Shown here piece after piece: positions 19,649 to 20,036 of a stretch of DNA of 20,036 bases; position 1 is the first letter of the stretch, and every line of letters starts with the position of its first letter. The position numbers and the translations under genes were made by a program. Source of the DNA: Nitrospiraceae bacterium (GTDB lineage: Bacteria > Nitrospirota > UBA9217); contig DMKB01000137.1 of the NCBI GenBank assembly GCA_003454665.1, positions 1 to 20,036 on the forward strand, read 5' to 3'. The notes beneath the pieces were generated by a model, which was not told the origin of the DNA, did not search any database, and worked only from the letters and a program-made list of their open reading frames with translations.

Positions 19649-19985
19649 GGTCAGGAGACAGAATATAGATGACAGACATCAGACATGAGACAGCAGACAG
19701 AAATCAGTAGTCAGCACTCAGTAGTCAGAATATAGATTACAGACATCAGACATGAGACAACAGACTACAGCCAAAAGACTTCATAAAGATTGTGATCGGC
19801 TATCTGGCTTCGGGAATCCGGCATCGAGGCGTTCTCTCTCATCTACCGTCTAATAATCTGACCTCTGTTGTCTGCCCTCTTGCACTTTTCATTTTACATT
19901 TATCAATTGCAGACCGCCCTTTGTCTGCCCGTCTCCCGTCTAACAATCTGTCCTCTGCTTTCCTCTTGACTCTCAGCACTGCAAT
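19649..19985 (+). repeat. heptad-repeat element, copy D
   Basis: The longest heptad tract: about 48 units of 7 nt with a single 8-nt unit in the middle (19789-19796). The left half is of CAGACAT/CAGACTA type, the centre is CTGGCTT, CGGGAAT, CCGGCAT, and the right half is of TCTG/GTCT type, which is the opposite-strand form of the left half. The AT block (TTCATTT, TACATTT) ends in a 6-bp hairpin (GCAGAC, 8-nt loop, GTCTGC; 19909-19928). A G9-A-G4 run (19637-19650) borders it on the left. Open frames inside are considered spurious. Confidence 0.9.
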
Positions 19986-20036
19986 GCATTACAATGGTAT
20001 GCAATGATGCTTCAATTCCGCTTTATGCGGGTTAGG

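Overview
The window comes from a bacterium of moderately high G+C. No rRNA or other phylogenetic marker is present, so the lineage is inferred. A response regulator with a DUF4388 domain, a REC-PilZ protein with a TIGR02266-like PilZ half, REC proteins with long proline-rich tails, DUF2846 lipoproteins, a eukaryote-type NADP isocitrate dehydrogenase and abundant short-period intergenic repeats together suggest Nitrospirota or Desulfobacterota. I cannot separate these two from the sequence alone.

Positions 1-4101 (minus strand) hold housekeeping genes in one transcription unit: valS, a small lipoprotein with a CsgG-like fold signature, then nadC. Positions 4414-13289 (minus strand) hold a chemosensory cluster. 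In transcription order it is REC-DUF4388, a PilH-like single-domain REC, CheW, a membrane chemoreceptor, a hybrid CheA-REC, two more CheW proteins, and a REC with a long disordered tail. The order resembles the Pil-Chp twitching system (PilG/H-I-J-ChpA-ChpC), but no CheR/PilK or CheB/ChpB is present. A strong intrinsic terminator at 4340-4370 ends this unit. Promoter-like sequences lie upstream of the first gene (two) and upstream of the PilH-like gene (one).

Positions 13701-15156 hold icd (minus strand) with a near-consensus sigma-70 promoter and a leader of about 227 nt. Positions 15810-18266 hold three plus-strand DUF2846-type lipoproteins: two close tandem paralogues and a third, more distant one, followed by a terminator. 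At 18705-19454 (minus strand) is a REC-PilZ protein that could link phosphorelay signalling to cyclic-di-GMP or motility outputs.

The most unusual content is intergenic. From 13370 to the window end, nearly every gap is filled with two classes of degenerate short-period repeats. One class has a strict 7-nt period; tracts of 8 to 48 units keep their phase while the unit sequence drifts. Four of these tracts contain a shared AT-rich block ending in a small hairpin. The hairpin stem differs between copies, but both arms change together. The second class has a 10-nt period and sits around the lipoprotein genes. A 244-bp element with imperfect 20-bp terminal inverted repeats combines both classes. 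These elements are the best candidate for something undescribed here.
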